64,000 bases of DNA from Streptomyces sp. NBC_00239 (GCF_036194065.1 NZ_CP108095.1:3162001-3226000); one strand, 5' to 3'; counted from the first letter of the stretch, positions 35,807-46,813 are shown. Notes: a model not told the origin generated them from the sequence alone. Translations and numbers: made by a program.

Positions 35807-35995
35807 GCCGGCGGGCGGACCGGGGCCGGAGCCGGTGGCCGGGGCCCGAGCCGGTGGCCCGGAGGCCGCTCCCGATCGGGCTTCGGGGCCGGATTCAGGG
35901 CCGACGCCCGGCCCGGAGCGTGCCGGTGTGCATGCGCCGGCAGGTTTCACACGTGCGCAATGTTTTCGCTGGACTACTTACCTAGGGTGGATCTG

Positions 35996-36262
35996 ATGGC
36001 CGGGACGGACGCTTCGGCGCTGGGTTACGAGCAGGCGCGGGACGAGCTCATCGAGGTCGTGCGGCGCCTGGAGGCGGGCGGCACGAGCCTGGAGGAGTCG
36101 CTCGGCCTGTGGGAGCGCGGCGAGGAGCTGGCGAAGGTCTGCCGGCACTGGCTGGAGGGGGCCCGGGCCCGCCTGGACTCGGCGCTGGCGGGGCGGGATG
36201 GCGCCGCCACGGACGGCGGATCCGGGGGCTGCTCCGGGGAGGGTCCGGAGGACCGGGAATAG
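35996..36262 (+). CDS. xseB: Exodeoxyribonuclease VII small subunit
   Basis: An 88-residue helical protein with the XseB pattern: [43 protein letters not shown]. The C-terminal 25 residues are a Gly/Glu-rich tail. ATG at 35996 has GGTGGA 6 nt upstream; the 12-codon longer frame is unlikely. A 189-nt gap, very rich in CCGG, separates it from xseA, which is unusual since the two are often coupled. An A/T-richer patch just before it may be its own promoter (TAGGGT, 35983-35988). Confidence 0.93.
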   Translation: MAGTDASALGYEQARDELIEVVRRLEAGGTSLEESLGLWERGEELAKVCRHWLEGARARLDSALAGRDGAATDGGSGGCSGEGPEDRE

Positions 36263-36332
36263 GTGCCTGCCTGCGCAGGTTGCTGGATTCGTTGACCTCT
36301 CAACGAGGCGTGACGATCGCCACCCGCGGAGC

Positions 36333-36367
36333 AGATAGTTGAAATTTCATCTATCTGGTCGTAGAGT
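36333..36367 (+). promoter_or_regulatory. Promoter of the nitroreductase gene with overlapping palindromic operator
   Basis: TTGAAA (36339-36344), 17 nt, then TAGAGT (36362-36367). A 24-nt imperfect palindrome (22 of 24 bases symmetrical) spans 36333-36356: outer arms AGATAG/CTATCT and centre TGAAATTTCA. It covers the -35 box, so a dimeric repressor, for example MarR-type, would block transcription. The regulator is not in the immediate neighbourhood. Confidence 0.7.
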
Positions 36368-36407
36368 CGGAGACGTCGCTTCACCCAGCACGCACGGAAG
36401 GCCCGCC

Positions 36408-36998
36408 ATGTCCCTCGTTCTCGACTCCGCCGCTCAGGACCTCCTCTTCCGCGAGGCCCGCACCGCCAACACCTTCTCCGACGAGCCGGTGACCGACGAG
36501 CAGGTTCAGGCCATCTACGACCTGGTGAAGTTCGGCCCCACCGCCTTCAACCAGACCCCGATGCGCATCACCCTGGTCCGCTCCCCCGAGGCCCGCGAGC
36601 GCCTGGTGAAGCACCTGGCCGAGGGCAACCAGGCCAAGACCGCCGCCGCGCCGCTCGTCGCGATCCTCTCCACCGACAACGAGTTCCACGAGGAGCTCCC
36701 CCGCCTGCTGCCGCACTTCCCGCAGGCCAAGGACGTCTTCTTCGGTGAGCGTGCGGTCCGTGAGCACTCCGCGCTGGTGAACGGCGCCCTGCAGGCCGCC
36801 TACTTCATCGTCGGCGTCCGCGCCGCCGGCCTGGCCGCCGGCCCGATGACCGGCCTGGACTTCGCCGGTGTCCAGAAGGAGTTCCTGGACGACGACCACA
36901 CCCCCCTGATGGTCGTCAACATCGGCAAGCCGGGCGACGACGCCTGGTTCGACCGCTCCCCGCGTCTGGCGTACGACGAGGTCATCACCACCGTCTGA
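36408..36998 (+). CDS. Malonic semialdehyde reductase/nitroreductase family protein (RutE/HadB-like)
   Basis: A 196-residue FMN-dependent flavoenzyme of the nitroreductase fold: REARTANTFSDEPV at the start, DLVKFGPTAFNQTPMRI (FMN-binding and dimer segment), and C-terminal GLAAGPMTGLDFAGV. This matches the RutE/HadB subgroup that reduces malonic semialdehyde to 3-hydroxypropionate in pyrimidine degradation, though no rut genes are next to it. ATG at 36408 follows GGAAGG. It is controlled by the promoter-operator upstream and ended by the hairpin at 37025-37056. Confidence 0.9.
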   Translation: MSLVLDSAAQDLLFREARTANTFSDEPVTDEQVQAIYDLVKFGPTAFNQTPMRITLVRSPEARERLVKHLAEGNQAKTAAAPLVAILSTDNEFHEELPRLLPHFPQAKDVFFGERAVREHSALVNGALQAAYFIVGVRAAGLAAGPMTGLDFAGVQKEFLDDDHTPLMVVNIGKPGDDAWFDRSPRLAYDEVITTV

Positions 36999-37024
36999 GC
37001 CCCGTTCGCGCGGTGAAGCGACAG

Positions 37025-37056
37025 GAGGCCGGCCCCGGATCACCGGGACCGGCCTC
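37025..37056 (+). terminator. Rho-independent terminator after the nitroreductase gene
   Basis: GAGGCCGGCCCCGG (37025-37038) pairs with CCGGGACCGGCCTC (37043-37056) with one mismatch and an ATCA loop, and is followed by TTT. Confidence 0.85.
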
Positions 37057-37063
37057 TTTCGCA

Positions 37064-37155
37064 TGCCCGCACGCCCGCATGCCCGCACGCCCGCATGCCC
37101 GCATGCCCGCACGCCTGCGTGCCTGCCCGCACGCCTGCGTGCCCGCACGCCGCCG
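37064..37155. repeat. 8-nt tandem repeat GCCCGCAY, about 11 copies
   Basis: Units of GCCCGCAC or GCCCGCAT follow each other, degenerating on the right to GCCTGCGT. It is between convergent genes and noncoding. The array is a likely slippage hotspot. Confidence 0.8.
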
Positions 37156-37219
37156 CGCCGCGCGCCCGCCCGGGCACCGAGCCGGCTGACGCCGTCCCGG
37201 GCCCCGGCCCGCGCCGGCG

Positions 37220-37756
37220 TCAGCCCTTCTTCATCTCCAGGGACGCGGCCATCTCGCCGAGCCGCTCGTAGGAGGCGGTGCCGGTGACCACCGTGGTCAC
37301 GCCCTGCTCCTTGCGGACGAGCGCCCGGTACTTGGGGCCCTCCCACCGCTGCCAGGTCAGGTCCCCGGCCTCCTGCGTCGCCGGCGTCTCGGCCGCCCGC
37401 TGGCTCACCTTGCGGACGTACGCGTCCACGGACGGGTCGGTGGACTGTTCCACGGCGATGTACTGGTCGTTCGGGTCGAGGTAGCCCAGGTGCCAGGAAT
37501 CGGCGTTCCGGCGCTCGTACGAGACCGAGGTCGCCCGCCACTCGTCCGACAGCCCCACGGGCGCGGCCAACGGGTACGGGGCCGCCCGGCGGGCCGTGAG
37601 GAGCTCGACCCGGTAGTCGACGACCCGGGTGGGGTCCGCCTCGTCGTCATGCGGGATCACCACGTAGATGAGCGCGACGATGGCGCCGATCACCACCAGT
37701 GACCGCACCATGTCCTGGACCGTCTGCTTGCCTTTCATACCTGCCACGCGACCCAT
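37220..37756 (-). CDS. DUF4245 membrane-anchored protein
   Basis: A 178-residue protein with a short cytoplasmic N-terminus, one transmembrane helix (MVRSLVVIGAIVALIYVVIP, about 16-35) and an extracytoplasmic domain of about 140 residues including a W-R-x-T-S-V-S-Y segment and HLGYLDPNDQYIAVEQS. This is the DUF4245 layout found in most actinobacteria, function unknown. In several Streptomyces it lies next to glpX, as here. Starts at 37756 (ATG), 37747 (GTG) and 37738 (ATG) are all possible. Confidence 0.85.
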   Translation of the reverse strand: MGRVAGMKGKQTVQDMVRSLVVIGAIVALIYVVIPHDDEADPTRVVDYRVELLTARRAAPYPLAAPVGLSDEWRATSVSYERRNADSWHLGYLDPNDQYIAVEQSTDPSVDAYVRKVSQRAAETPATQEAGDLTWQRWEGPKYRALVRKEQGVTTVVTGTASYERLGEMAASLEMKKG

Positions 37757-37950
37757 CGTCCCTCATCGCCCGGGGCGCCCGACGCCAGGGTGCCCCGCGC
37801 GGCGCCGGGCCGTGCCCGCATACCGACCCGGTACCGATGAGCCGCTCATACGTGACCCCCACTGCTCAATATGTCGACGTACCGATAGAGTTCCAGCACC
37901 CTCCTTAACGGCCGTCGTCGTGCCGTCGTCGTACAGAAAGGTGCGCTCCG

Positions 37951-38982
37951 ATGACCGAGCACAGCATGCCGCCCCAGCTCGAGGTCTCTCCCGAGGCCCC
38001 CGACCGCAACCTCGCCCTGGAGCTCGTCCGGGTCACCGAGGCCGCCGCCATGGCCGCCGGTCGCTGGGTCGGACGCGGTGACAAGATCGGCGCCGACGGC
38101 GCGGCCGTCCGCGCGATGCGCACCCTCGTCTCCACCGTCTCGATGAACGGCGTCGTCGTCATCGGCGAGGGTGAGAAGGACGAAGCCCCGATGCTCTACA
38201 ACGGCGAGCGCGTCGGCGACGGCACCGGTCCCGAGGTCGACATCGCCGTGGACCCGATCGACGGCACCACCCTCAACGCCAAGGGCATGCCGAACGCCAT
38301 CGCCGTGCTGGCCGCCGCCGACCGCGGCACCATGTTCGACCCGTCCGCGGTCTTCTACATGGAGAAGCTGGTCACCGGCCCCGAGGCCGCCGACTTCGTC
38401 GACATCAACGCGCCCGTTTCGGTGAACATCCGCCGGGTCGCCAAGGCCAAGAACATGGCCGTCGAGGACATCACGGTCGTCATCCTGGACCGTCCGCGCC
38501 ACGAGGGCATCGTCAAGGAGATCCGCGAGACGGGCGCGCGCATCAAGTTCATCTCGGACGGCGACGTGGCCGGCTCGGTCATGGCGGTCCGCGAGGGCAC
38601 CGGCGTGGACCTGCTGCTCGGCATCGGCGGCACCCCCGAGGGCATCATCTCGGCCTGCGCCATCAAGTGCCTGGGCGGCACCATCCAGGGCAAGCTGTGG
38701 CCGAAGGACGAGGCGGAGCGCCAGAAGGCCATCGACGCGGGCCACGACCTGGACCGGGTGCTGCACACCGACGACCTGGTCTCCGGCGAGAACGTCTTCT
38801 TCGTCGCCACCGGCATCACCGACGGCGAGCTGCTGCGCGGCGTCCACTACCGGTCCGCGACCGCGACCACGTCCTCGCTGGTCATGCGCTCGAAGTCGGG
38901 CACGATCCGCCAGATCGACTCGACGCACCGCCTCTCGAAGCTGCGCGCCTACAGCGCCATCGACTTCGACCGCGCGCAGTAG
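37951..38982 (+). CDS. glpX: Class II fructose-1,6-bisphosphatase
   Basis: A 343-residue gluconeogenic phosphatase (fructose 1,6-bisphosphate to fructose 6-phosphate). GlpX signatures: [32 protein letters not shown], the metal-binding DPIDGTT, and [15 protein letters not shown]. In Streptomyces this is the main FBPase. ATG at 37951 follows AAAGGTG. It is ended by a strong 19-bp hairpin. Confidence 0.97.
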   Translation: MTEHSMPPQLEVSPEAPDRNLALELVRVTEAAAMAAGRWVGRGDKIGADGAAVRAMRTLVSTVSMNGVVVIGEGEKDEAPMLYNGERVGDGTGPEVDIAVDPIDGTTLNAKGMPNAIAVLAAADRGTMFDPSAVFYMEKLVTGPEAADFVDINAPVSVNIRRVAKAKNMAVEDITVVILDRPRHEGIVKEIRETGARIKFISDGDVAGSVMAVREGTGVDLLLGIGGTPEGIISACAIKCLGGTIQGKLWPKDEAERQKAIDAGHDLDRVLHTDDLVSGENVFFVATGITDGELLRGVHYRSATATTSSLVMRSKSGTIRQIDSTHRLSKLRAYSAIDFDRAQ

Positions 38983-38999
38983 TCGGGCGCCGGTCCACC

Positions 39000-39045
39000 G
39001 ACGCGAAGGGCGCTCCCGTTGTGCGGCGGGAGCGCCCTTCGCGTC
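39000..39045. terminator. Perfect 19-bp hairpin after glpX
   Basis: Arms 39000-39018 and 39027-39045 are fully complementary (left arm starts GACGCGAAGGGC) with an 8-nt loop. Confidence 0.9.
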
Positions 39046-39222
39046 GTTGCGGGCCCGGTCGGTGCGTGCGTTACGTGGTCGTTGCGGGCCTGTCTGGTGC
39101 GAGCCGGCTGGTGCGAGCCGGCTGGTGCAGCCCTGCCGGCCGTATGTCCGGCCGGGGCGCACGTGGTCGTTGCGGGCCCGGCCGGTGCCCGCCCCTTGGC
39201 GTGTGCCCGCGCGCGTACGGGG
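39046..39222. repeat. Noncoding stretch with imperfect direct repeats
   Basis: CGTTGCGGGCC occurs three times (about 39044, 39089 and 39169), and a 14-nt unit GGTGCGAGCCGGCT is repeated in tandem (about 39099-39126). It separates glpX from the WhiB-like gene. Confidence 0.6.
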
Positions 39223-39609
39223 TCAGCCCGCGGCGGCGATCTGGTCGGCGGCGGGGCCCTGGCGGAGCTCGGCAGCGCGGCGGCGCCGCCGGGCCAGTAC
39301 CACCCGGCGCTCGGCCGCCGTCAGGCCGCCCCACACGCCGTAGGGCTCGGGCTGGAGCAGCGCGTGCTCCCGACAGGCGACCATGACCGGGCAGCGGGCG
39401 CAGACGCGCTTGGCGGCCTCTTCGCGCGACAGCCGGGCGGCCGTCGGCTCCTTGGAGGGGGCGAAGAACAGTCCCGCCTCGTCCCGGCGGCACACAGCCT
39501 CCGCGTGCCACGGGCCGTCCTCTTCCCTTACGGGCAGCCGTGGGTTCGGGATACCCGGAACGCACTGAACGGCGGCTGCCTGCAGAGACTGATGCGGCGG
39601 TTGCTGCAC
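39223..39609 (-). CDS. wblI: WhiB-like iron-sulfur transcription factor (WblI-like)
   Basis: A 128-residue Wbl protein. Cysteines 40, 70, 73 and 79 (spacing CX29CX2CX5C) bind a 4Fe-4S cluster, followed by the GVWGGLTAAER turn and a basic C-terminus (RRRRRAAELRQG) for DNA contact. Wbl proteins work bound to the sigma-factor region 4. The symbol is inferred from position beside glpX, where S. coelicolor has wblI as I recall. The target genes are unknown. Confidence 0.87.
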   Translation of the reverse strand: MQQPPHQSLQAAAVQCVPGIPNPRLPVREEDGPWHAEAVCRRDEAGLFFAPSKEPTAARLSREEAAKRVCARCPVMVACREHALLQPEPYGVWGGLTAAERRVVLARRRRRAAELRQGPAADQIAAAG

Positions 39610-39812
39610 GGTCTACTCCTGACGACGTATTCGCGAGCGAGAGACGATGCAGCTGTCTCTACCCGCTGCACGCAGGCCTATGCACCGCGTTCCGGTTCAG
39701 GAAAGTTCGACTGAATTACGACCCCGGTCCGGCGGGGTTCCGCAGGCCCCGCGGCAGCCACCCGGCAGCCACCCCGCCCAGGCCCCGCACCGGCCGGCAC
39801 CCCGGCGGCGGG

Positions 39813-40547
39813 TCAGCGCCCGGACGCGCGCCGCCGGGCGGCGAGGTCGACGAGGCGGGTCCCGGACTTGTTCCGGGCCTCGATATTCCCCAGCACGGAA
39901 AAGCCCCTGACGATCACCACGGGCGCCTGCGGATCGGGGTCTGCGGAGCCGTCCGCGCGCACTTCGAAATTACCGAGTACGCCGTTGCCGAATCCGCGCA
40001 GCGTGACGTTTTCCGGGACCAGGATTTCGACATTACCGAGCACGCAGCTCACATTGATCTCGGTGAGCTGCTGCTCGAAGACGGACTCGGTGAGGTCGAG
40101 TGTCACATCGCCCATGACCGCGAGCGCGCGGGTACGGGCGGCGGGCCGCCAGCGGCCCCGGCGGGCGGCGCTGCTGCACACCGCGACCACGTCCTCCGTC
40201 CGGCCGGGGAGCCCCCGGGACGCGGCGGCCGCCGCGGCGTACGCGCCGACGGGCGGGCGCGCCGCGGCGCCACCCGCAAGGCCTGCGCCCGGGATGCCTC
40301 CGGGGGCGGCGGCATCGGCGGGGTCCGCGGGGAGGTCCCGTACGAGCCGGTCGAGCTCGCCCACGGTCTTGACGGCGAACAGGGCGTCCAGCCGCTCGGC
40401 GTGCTCCTGCCCGGTCAGCCGGCCCTCGGCGAGCGCGTCCCCGAGGATCCGCGCCGTACGGTCGCGGTCCGCGTCGGAAGCCCGGATCCCGGCGGCGGGG
40501 ACGGGGGCGGCGGGGTGGTGCTTTTCGAAGTCCACGGGACCCAGCAT
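39813..40547 (-). CDS. DUF1707 and LiaF/DUF2154-like domain protein
   Basis: A 244-residue cytosolic protein. The DUF1707 SHOCT-like helices (about 20-75: IRASDADRDRTARILGDAL, AERLDALFAVKTVGELDRLV) are followed by an Ala/Gly/Pro linker and a C-terminal beta-rich domain (about 140-235) with two repeats of the type V-M-G-D-V and V-L-G-N-V/F-E-I/V, as in LiaF C-termini. It may sense envelope stress, but this is inference. ATG at 40547 or GTG four codons on. Single gene. Confidence 0.85.
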   Translation of the reverse strand: MLGPVDFEKHHPAAPVPAAGIRASDADRDRTARILGDALAEGRLTGQEHAERLDALFAVKTVGELDRLVRDLPADPADAAAPGGIPGAGLAGGAAARPPVGAYAAAAAASRGLPGRTEDVVAVCSSAARRGRWRPAARTRALAVMGDVTLDLTESVFEQQLTEINVSCVLGNVEILVPENVTLRGFGNGVLGNFEVRADGSADPDPQAPVVIVRGFSVLGNIEARNKSGTRLVDLAARRRASGR

Positions 40548-40695
40548 AGCGAGACGCGATAGATCGCGATACTGCCGTTTCCGGTCGACTGAGCCTTACC
40601 TCACAGACAGGACCCGGGGCCGAGGTCCTACGCTGGTGCATTGCGCTGCCAATTGGTCGCCAGCGCTGTCTGCCGAGTGAGGAATGGCTGCCGTC

Positions 40696-42360
<1,665 letters not shown>

Positions 42361-42519
42361 CCGCCGCCCACCGAAGCGAAACGAGGGGCCGGACCCCGGG
42401 ATCCCTCCCGCGACCCGGCCCCTCCCCCGTTCCGGGTGCACAGAGGCCCGACCTCACTCGCGCCTCGGGCGCCCCGCGGGGTTGCCCCGGGGTTCACAAG
42501 GGTTTGGGAGGATTCCCGC

Positions 42520-43320
42520 ATGCATCAGGCACCTCTTCTGCCCGCCGTCCGTCCTGCCGTGCGCGTCGTCGCGCATCGCGGGGCCTCCCACGAGCATCCC
42601 GAGCACACGCTCGGCGCCTACCGGCAGGCCATCGCCGACCGGGCCGACGCGCTGGAGTGCGATGTACGGCTGACCTCCGACGGGGTGCTCGTGTGCGTGC
42701 ACGACCGGCGGGTGGAACGGACCTCCGACGGGCGCGGCGTCGTGTCCGAGCTGACGTACGAGGAACTGGCCCGGCTCGACTTCGGCGGCTGGAAGGGCGA
42801 ACGGCACCGCGGGGCGCGGGTGCTGCTCTTCGAGGACCTCCTCGAGGAGGCCCTGACCGCGCCGTATCCGGTGGGGCTGGCCGTGGAGACCAAGCACCCC
42901 ACCCGGGCCGGCGGCCGGCTGGAGGCCGCGCTGGTGCGGATGCTCAAGGAGTACGGGCTGGCCGACGGGGGCGGCGGCCGGGTCGAGGTGATGAGCTTCT
43001 CGCGGAACGCGCTGACCCGGCTGCACCGGCTGGCCCCCGGGCTGCCCGCCGTGTACCTGATGGAGCGGACGGTACGGCCGCCCCGTCCGCCCTTCGCCGG
43101 GCACGCCGGGCCGGGCATCGACCTGGTCCGGCGCGATCCGGGCCTGGTCGCCCGGCTGCGGGCCAAGGGCCTGCGGGTGCGCGTGTGGACGGTGGACGAA
43201 CCGCAGGACGTGGCACTGTGCCTGCGGCTCGGCGTGGACACGATCATCACCAACCGCCCGCGCGAGGTCCGCGAGCTGGTCGGGGAACTGGCCGGGGAGC
43301 CCGTCGGGGAGCGCCCCTAG
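42520..43320 (+). CDS. Glycerophosphodiester phosphodiesterase
   Basis: A 266-residue TIM-barrel GDPD. Catalytic/metal motifs: VAHRGASHEHPEHT (His at the first strand and Glu), ALECDVRLTSDGVLVCVHD (Glu, Asp and second His), and AVETKHPT. C-terminal VRVWTVDEPQDVALCLRLGVDTIITNRP is standard. It hydrolyses glycerophosphodiesters to glycerol 3-phosphate and an alcohol. There is no signal peptide, so it acts in the cytosol. ATG at 42520 follows GGGAGG. Confidence 0.95.
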   Translation: MHQAPLLPAVRPAVRVVAHRGASHEHPEHTLGAYRQAIADRADALECDVRLTSDGVLVCVHDRRVERTSDGRGVVSELTYEELARLDFGGWKGERHRGARVLLFEDLLEEALTAPYPVGLAVETKHPTRAGGRLEAALVRMLKEYGLADGGGGRVEVMSFSRNALTRLHRLAPGLPAVYLMERTVRPPRPPFAGHAGPGIDLVRRDPGLVARLRAKGLRVRVWTVDEPQDVALCLRLGVDTIITNRPREVRELVGELAGEPVGERP

Positions 43321-43443
43321 GAAAGCGCCCCCAGGGAAGCGCGCCCGTAGGGGACCCAGCCCTCGGGCCCGGCGGTCCCCTACGGGCTGAGCGCCGGGCC
43401 GGCCGCCGGGGGCTGAGGGCGCGCGCTACCGGGATGGGTCGCG

Positions 43444-43971
43444 TCACCGGGTGATGTGGAATTCCAGGCGCTCGTAGTCGCCGTCCGGGGTCGAACGGAC
43501 GTAACCGCGCGCGTCCTTGAAGTCGCCGGTGCCGCCGGTGACCGCGATGTCGAAGGCGGCCGGCTGCTCGTTCGACGGGTCGAACGTCATCATCGCCTGA
43601 GCGGTGAGCTGCCCGCCGGGGCCACCGTTCAGCACGAAGGTGCCGACGCAGTGCACGTCGCTGGGGGTCCCGGCGCGCACCACGGTGCAGCTCACGCCGT
43701 CCCGGCCGACCTTCTCGCCGCCCTTGGTGCGGTACAGGTCGTCGGCGAAGTAGAACGAGTCTCCGGCCTCGGGCGCCTGGCTCATGTCACCCTGGCTGTC
43801 GCCCCCGGACGGGACCTCTTTCGCGTAGAGGGTGAAAGTCAGGTCCGCGGCGGGGGCTGCGGCGGCGGACGCGGCCGCGAACGGGACGCCGAAGGCGACG
43901 GCCGCGGTCACGCACGCGCCGACCGCTCCGGCCCTCCTCCTGAAGCTGCGGGGCATGTGGCTGCGGGACAT
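43444..43971 (-). CDS. Secreted allene oxide cyclase-barrel-like protein
   Basis: A 175-residue exported protein. Signal peptide RRRAGAVGACVTAAVAFGVP then AAASAAAAPAA. The mature part has the AOC-barrel-like (dirigent-like) repeat pattern: VGRDGVSCTVV, CVGTFVLNGGPGGQLTAQA, and FDIAVTGGTGDFKDARGYV. Two cysteines could form a disulfide. Function in bacteria is unknown. ATG at 43971 follows AGGAGGCAGCAC, an excellent ribosome-binding site, so the 14-codon longer frame is rejected. Confidence 0.85.
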   Translation of the reverse strand: MSRSHMPRSFRRRAGAVGACVTAAVAFGVPFAAASAAAAPAADLTFTLYAKEVPSGGDSQGDMSQAPEAGDSFYFADDLYRTKGGEKVGRDGVSCTVVRAGTPSDVHCVGTFVLNGGPGGQLTAQAMMTFDPSNEQPAAFDIAVTGGTGDFKDARGYVRSTPDGDYERLEFHITR

Positions 43972-44097
43972 GTGCTGCCTCCTGTGGGGTGGCGGTTCTC
44001 CCCCTCGGCCCACGTCTCATTGTCCGACGCCCACCCCGGCTCCGCCCGGCGGCCGGGACTCCGCCCGCAGCGCGGGCGGATCCGTGACACTGGGCGG

Positions 44098-44892
44098 ATG
44101 GAATCCCTGTCCCCCGAACGCCTGGACGCCTACCTGAGCCGCATCGGCGCCGACCGGCCGGCCCGGCCCACCGCCGAGGCCCTGCGCGATCTCCACCTCC
44201 GGCACCTGCACACGGTGCCGTTCGAGAACCTGTCGATCCACCTCGGCGAGGACGTCTCCCTCGCGCCCGACGCCCTCCTCGACAAGATCCTGGTGGCCCG
44301 CCGCGGAGGCTTCTGCTTCGAGCTCAACGGCGCCTTCGCCCTGCTGCTGCACTCCCTCGGCTACGGCGTGCAGCTCCTGGAGGCGCGCGTGCACCCGGCG
44401 GGCGGCGGCCGGGGCGTCCCGTACGGGCACCTCGCGCTGCGCGTCGAGGACGCCGAGGGCACGGCCTGGCTGGCCGACGTGGGTTTCGGGGACCACAGCC
44501 ACCACCCGCTCGCCTTCGAGGAGCGCGGCGAGCAGAAGGACCCGGGCGGGGTCTTCCGTATCGAGGACGCCGCGGACGGCGACCTGGACGTCCTGCAGAA
44601 CGGCGAGGCGCAGTACCGCCTCCGGCTCCGGCCGTGCGAGCTCGCGGACTTCACGGCCGCCGCCTGGTGGCACCGCACGTCACCGGAGTCCCACTTCACC
44701 CGCTCGCCGGTGTGCACCCGCCTGACGGAAACCGGCCGCCTCACCCTCAGCGGCACCACCCTCGTCACGACCACCCCCGAGGCCCGCGCCGAACATCCCC
44801 TGACCACGAACGAAGAAGTCCTCACCGCCTACCGCACCCACTTCGGCGTCACGCTGCCCCGAATCCCTGTCCCGCTCCTTCCTCGGGGGTAG
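44098..44892 (+). CDS. Arylamine N-acetyltransferase
   Basis: A 264-residue NAT. The catalytic triad is Cys73 (RRGGFCFELN), His111 (YGHLAL) and Asp127 (WLADVGFGD), and the N-terminal HTVPFENLSIHLG is a family hallmark. It transfers an acetyl group from acetyl-CoA to aromatic amines or hydrazines. In actinomycetes, close relatives also form amides in ansamycin pathways, but no such cluster is here. The ATG at 44098 starts at the family's usual place. Confidence 0.95.
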   Translation: MESLSPERLDAYLSRIGADRPARPTAEALRDLHLRHLHTVPFENLSIHLGEDVSLAPDALLDKILVARRGGFCFELNGAFALLLHSLGYGVQLLEARVHPAGGGRGVPYGHLALRVEDAEGTAWLADVGFGDHSHHPLAFEERGEQKDPGGVFRIEDAADGDLDVLQNGEAQYRLRLRPCELADFTAAAWWHRTSPESHFTRSPVCTRLTETGRLTLSGTTLVTTTPEARAEHPLTTNEEVLTAYRTHFGVTLPRIPVPLLPRG

Positions 44893-45156
44893 CGGACCGG
44901 GCCTTCGGCGCCCGACAGTCCCCTTCAACCTTCTGTTGGGCGCGTGGACGGCAACACGCACACCCCGGGTTGCTTCGGGACGCCCACGCCACCTTGCCGT
45001 CGGGGTCCGCAGGTCCGGGCACCGTGCCCAGCGCCGCGTTCGTGTTCGGTGCGCGAAGTGATTCGGCCAGGCGGGGCCGGAAAGCACGGCGCCCGGCCGG
45101 GGGCCGGCCGGGGCTGTGGGGGTTCGGGGGTGGTGCGGGCGGTGGGAGAGAGGGGG

Positions 45157-46683
45157 TCAGGCGAAGCGCTGGTTGGCGGCGCCGGTGCAGGGCTGGAGGC
45201 GGAGGGGGTCCTTCGCCGCGGCCAGGGTGAGGCACAGGGAGGGGGCGGCGGCCGGGCGGAGGGTGGCGCCGTCGCGGACGAACTGCTGGTTGGCGCCGCC
45301 GTGGCAGTTCCACAGGATCAGGGCGGTGCCGGCGGAGTGGTTCGAGGCCGGGACGTCCAGGCAGCGGTCGTGGGTGAGTTCGGTGCGGACGGACTTGCGG
45401 GCGGTGTCGTACCACCAGCCCTGGTTGCGGCCGCCGTGGCAGTCCCAGCCGATGACGGCGGTGTTGTTGGCGCTCGCGCCGCCGTTGGCGTCGAGGCAGC
45501 TGCCGGTGGCCTCGTTCCGCAGGGGCTTGAAGAGGTCGTCCCAGGCGCCGGTCTGGAGGACCGGGCTGCCGGTGCTGGCGGGGTCGGCGCAGCTCGCCTC
45601 GGTCAGGCCCGAGTTGTAGAACTGGGTGAGGCAGGACGCGAAGGCGCCGTGGCCGCGGTAGTTGGGGTGGAAGGACTGCCGGGCGGTGTTCTCGTCCCAC
45701 GGGAAGTGGTCGCCGAGGTCCAGGTAGAGGCCGCGGGCCCAGGTGTCCTCCATGCACACCTCGTGGCCGTGGAAGAGCCGCGAGTTGTCGAGGTAGAGGG
45801 CGCCGGCGTTGCGGGCGGCCGCGCGCATGCCCTTCTCGAAGGCGGGCACGGCCTGGTTGCGGCCCCAGGTGGCGTCGGAGTCGTAGCCCGCGCAGCCGCC
45901 GGGGAGCTTGCCGGGGAAGTTGGGGTTGTCGTTGAAGTCGGGGCCGATGGGGCTGGGGTAGCCCATCACGACCAGCTTGTAGTCGGCGTCCGCGTACCCG
46001 GCGTCGCGCATGACGGTCTTGAGGTCGGCGAGGGTGGCCTCGACCTTGGGGCGCAGGCCGTCGACGCGGCCCTGCCAGCCGGGGGCGTACTTGGGCTCGC
46101 AGGTGCCCTGGCTCAGGACCCAGCGGGTGACGCAGTCGGTCATGACCGGGCCGAACTGCAGGTCGTCGTTGGCGCCGGCGACGAGCAGGACCATCTTGAT
46201 GCGGGTGTTGCGGGCCTTGATGGCGAGGCTGTCGCTCTGCACGAGCTCGTCGGCGTACTGCTTGCTGCCGCCGATCCTGATGTTGCCGGTGTAGCCGCCG
46301 GAGCAGGCCGCGTTGAAGGTGAGGTCGGCGGGGATGCCGGTGCGGTGGATCGCGCTGTCCGGCGAGCGGTGGCACTGGTTGGACGGGGTGTTGGTCGCGG
46401 GGTCGTAGTTGCCCACGCCCTCGCCGGAGATCTCGCTGTCGCCGAGCGAGATGAGGCCGGTCTTGCGTTCGGCCAGGGGGCGGATCGCGGAGTCGCCGTA
46501 GATCCGGACGGCCTCGGCGGCGCGGATCGCCTCGAGTTCGGGCGAGAGGGGGGTGACGGCGGCGGCCGCGGCGGGGGTGGCCGCCTGGGCCGTCGGGGTG
46601 ATCGCGGCGACGCCGCCGAGGGCGGCCGCGAATGCCGCGAGCGCGGCGAAGGAAGATCTGAGCCTGGGTTTCGTACGGGCCAT
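45157..46683 (-). CDS. Secreted SGNH/GDSL-type hydrolase with ricin B-type lectin domain
   Basis: A 508-residue exported esterase/lipase-like protein. Signal peptide to about residue 34. SGNH blocks: GDSEISGEG (Ser83; Glu replaces the usual Leu), GGY for block II, GAND (170-173) for block III, and the His in [10 protein letters not shown]. The C-terminal 130 residues form a ricin beta-trefoil with repeats SCLDANGG...[19 protein letters not shown]...[11 protein letters not shown] and CLTLAAAK...CTGAANQRF, for sugar binding. ATG at 46683 follows GGGAGG. The 14-bp palindrome in the shared upstream region may control it. Confidence 0.92.
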   Translation of the reverse strand: MARTKPRLRSSFAALAAFAAALGGVAAITPTAQAATPAAAAAVTPLSPELEAIRAAEAVRIYGDSAIRPLAERKTGLISLGDSEISGEGVGNYDPATNTPSNQCHRSPDSAIHRTGIPADLTFNAACSGGYTGNIRIGGSKQYADELVQSDSLAIKARNTRIKMVLLVAGANDDLQFGPVMTDCVTRWVLSQGTCEPKYAPGWQGRVDGLRPKVEATLADLKTVMRDAGYADADYKLVVMGYPSPIGPDFNDNPNFPGKLPGGCAGYDSDATWGRNQAVPAFEKGMRAAARNAGALYLDNSRLFHGHEVCMEDTWARGLYLDLGDHFPWDENTARQSFHPNYRGHGAFASCLTQFYNSGLTEASCADPASTGSPVLQTGAWDDLFKPLRNEATGSCLDANGGASANNTAVIGWDCHGGRNQGWWYDTARKSVRTELTHDRCLDVPASNHSAGTALILWNCHGGANQQFVRDGATLRPAAAPSLCLTLAAAKDPLRLQPCTGAANQRFA

Positions 46684-46717
46684 GAACGCCTCCCGATGTC
46701 GGTGTTACCCCCGGTAT

Positions 46718-46731
46718 TTACTGGCCAGTAA
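46718..46731. promoter_or_regulatory. Perfect 14-bp palindrome TTACTGGCCAGTAA
   Basis: It lies between the divergent SGNH hydrolase (35 nt before its start) and fumC. Its length and TTACT/AGTAA arms look like a TetR-type operator. It probably serves the hydrolase, since it is close to that start. Confidence 0.55.
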
Positions 46732-46813
46732 GAGACTTGGGAACACTTCGAACAAGACAATTGCTCAAGTTTTCAGGGATCTTCACTACGGGGGTCCCGG
46801 GGAGGCGAGGACC

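Noticed and set aside
37064..37155. Octamer array considered as CRISPR or coding repeat
   Set aside because: The unit is only 8 nt long, without spacers, in a noncoding gap.
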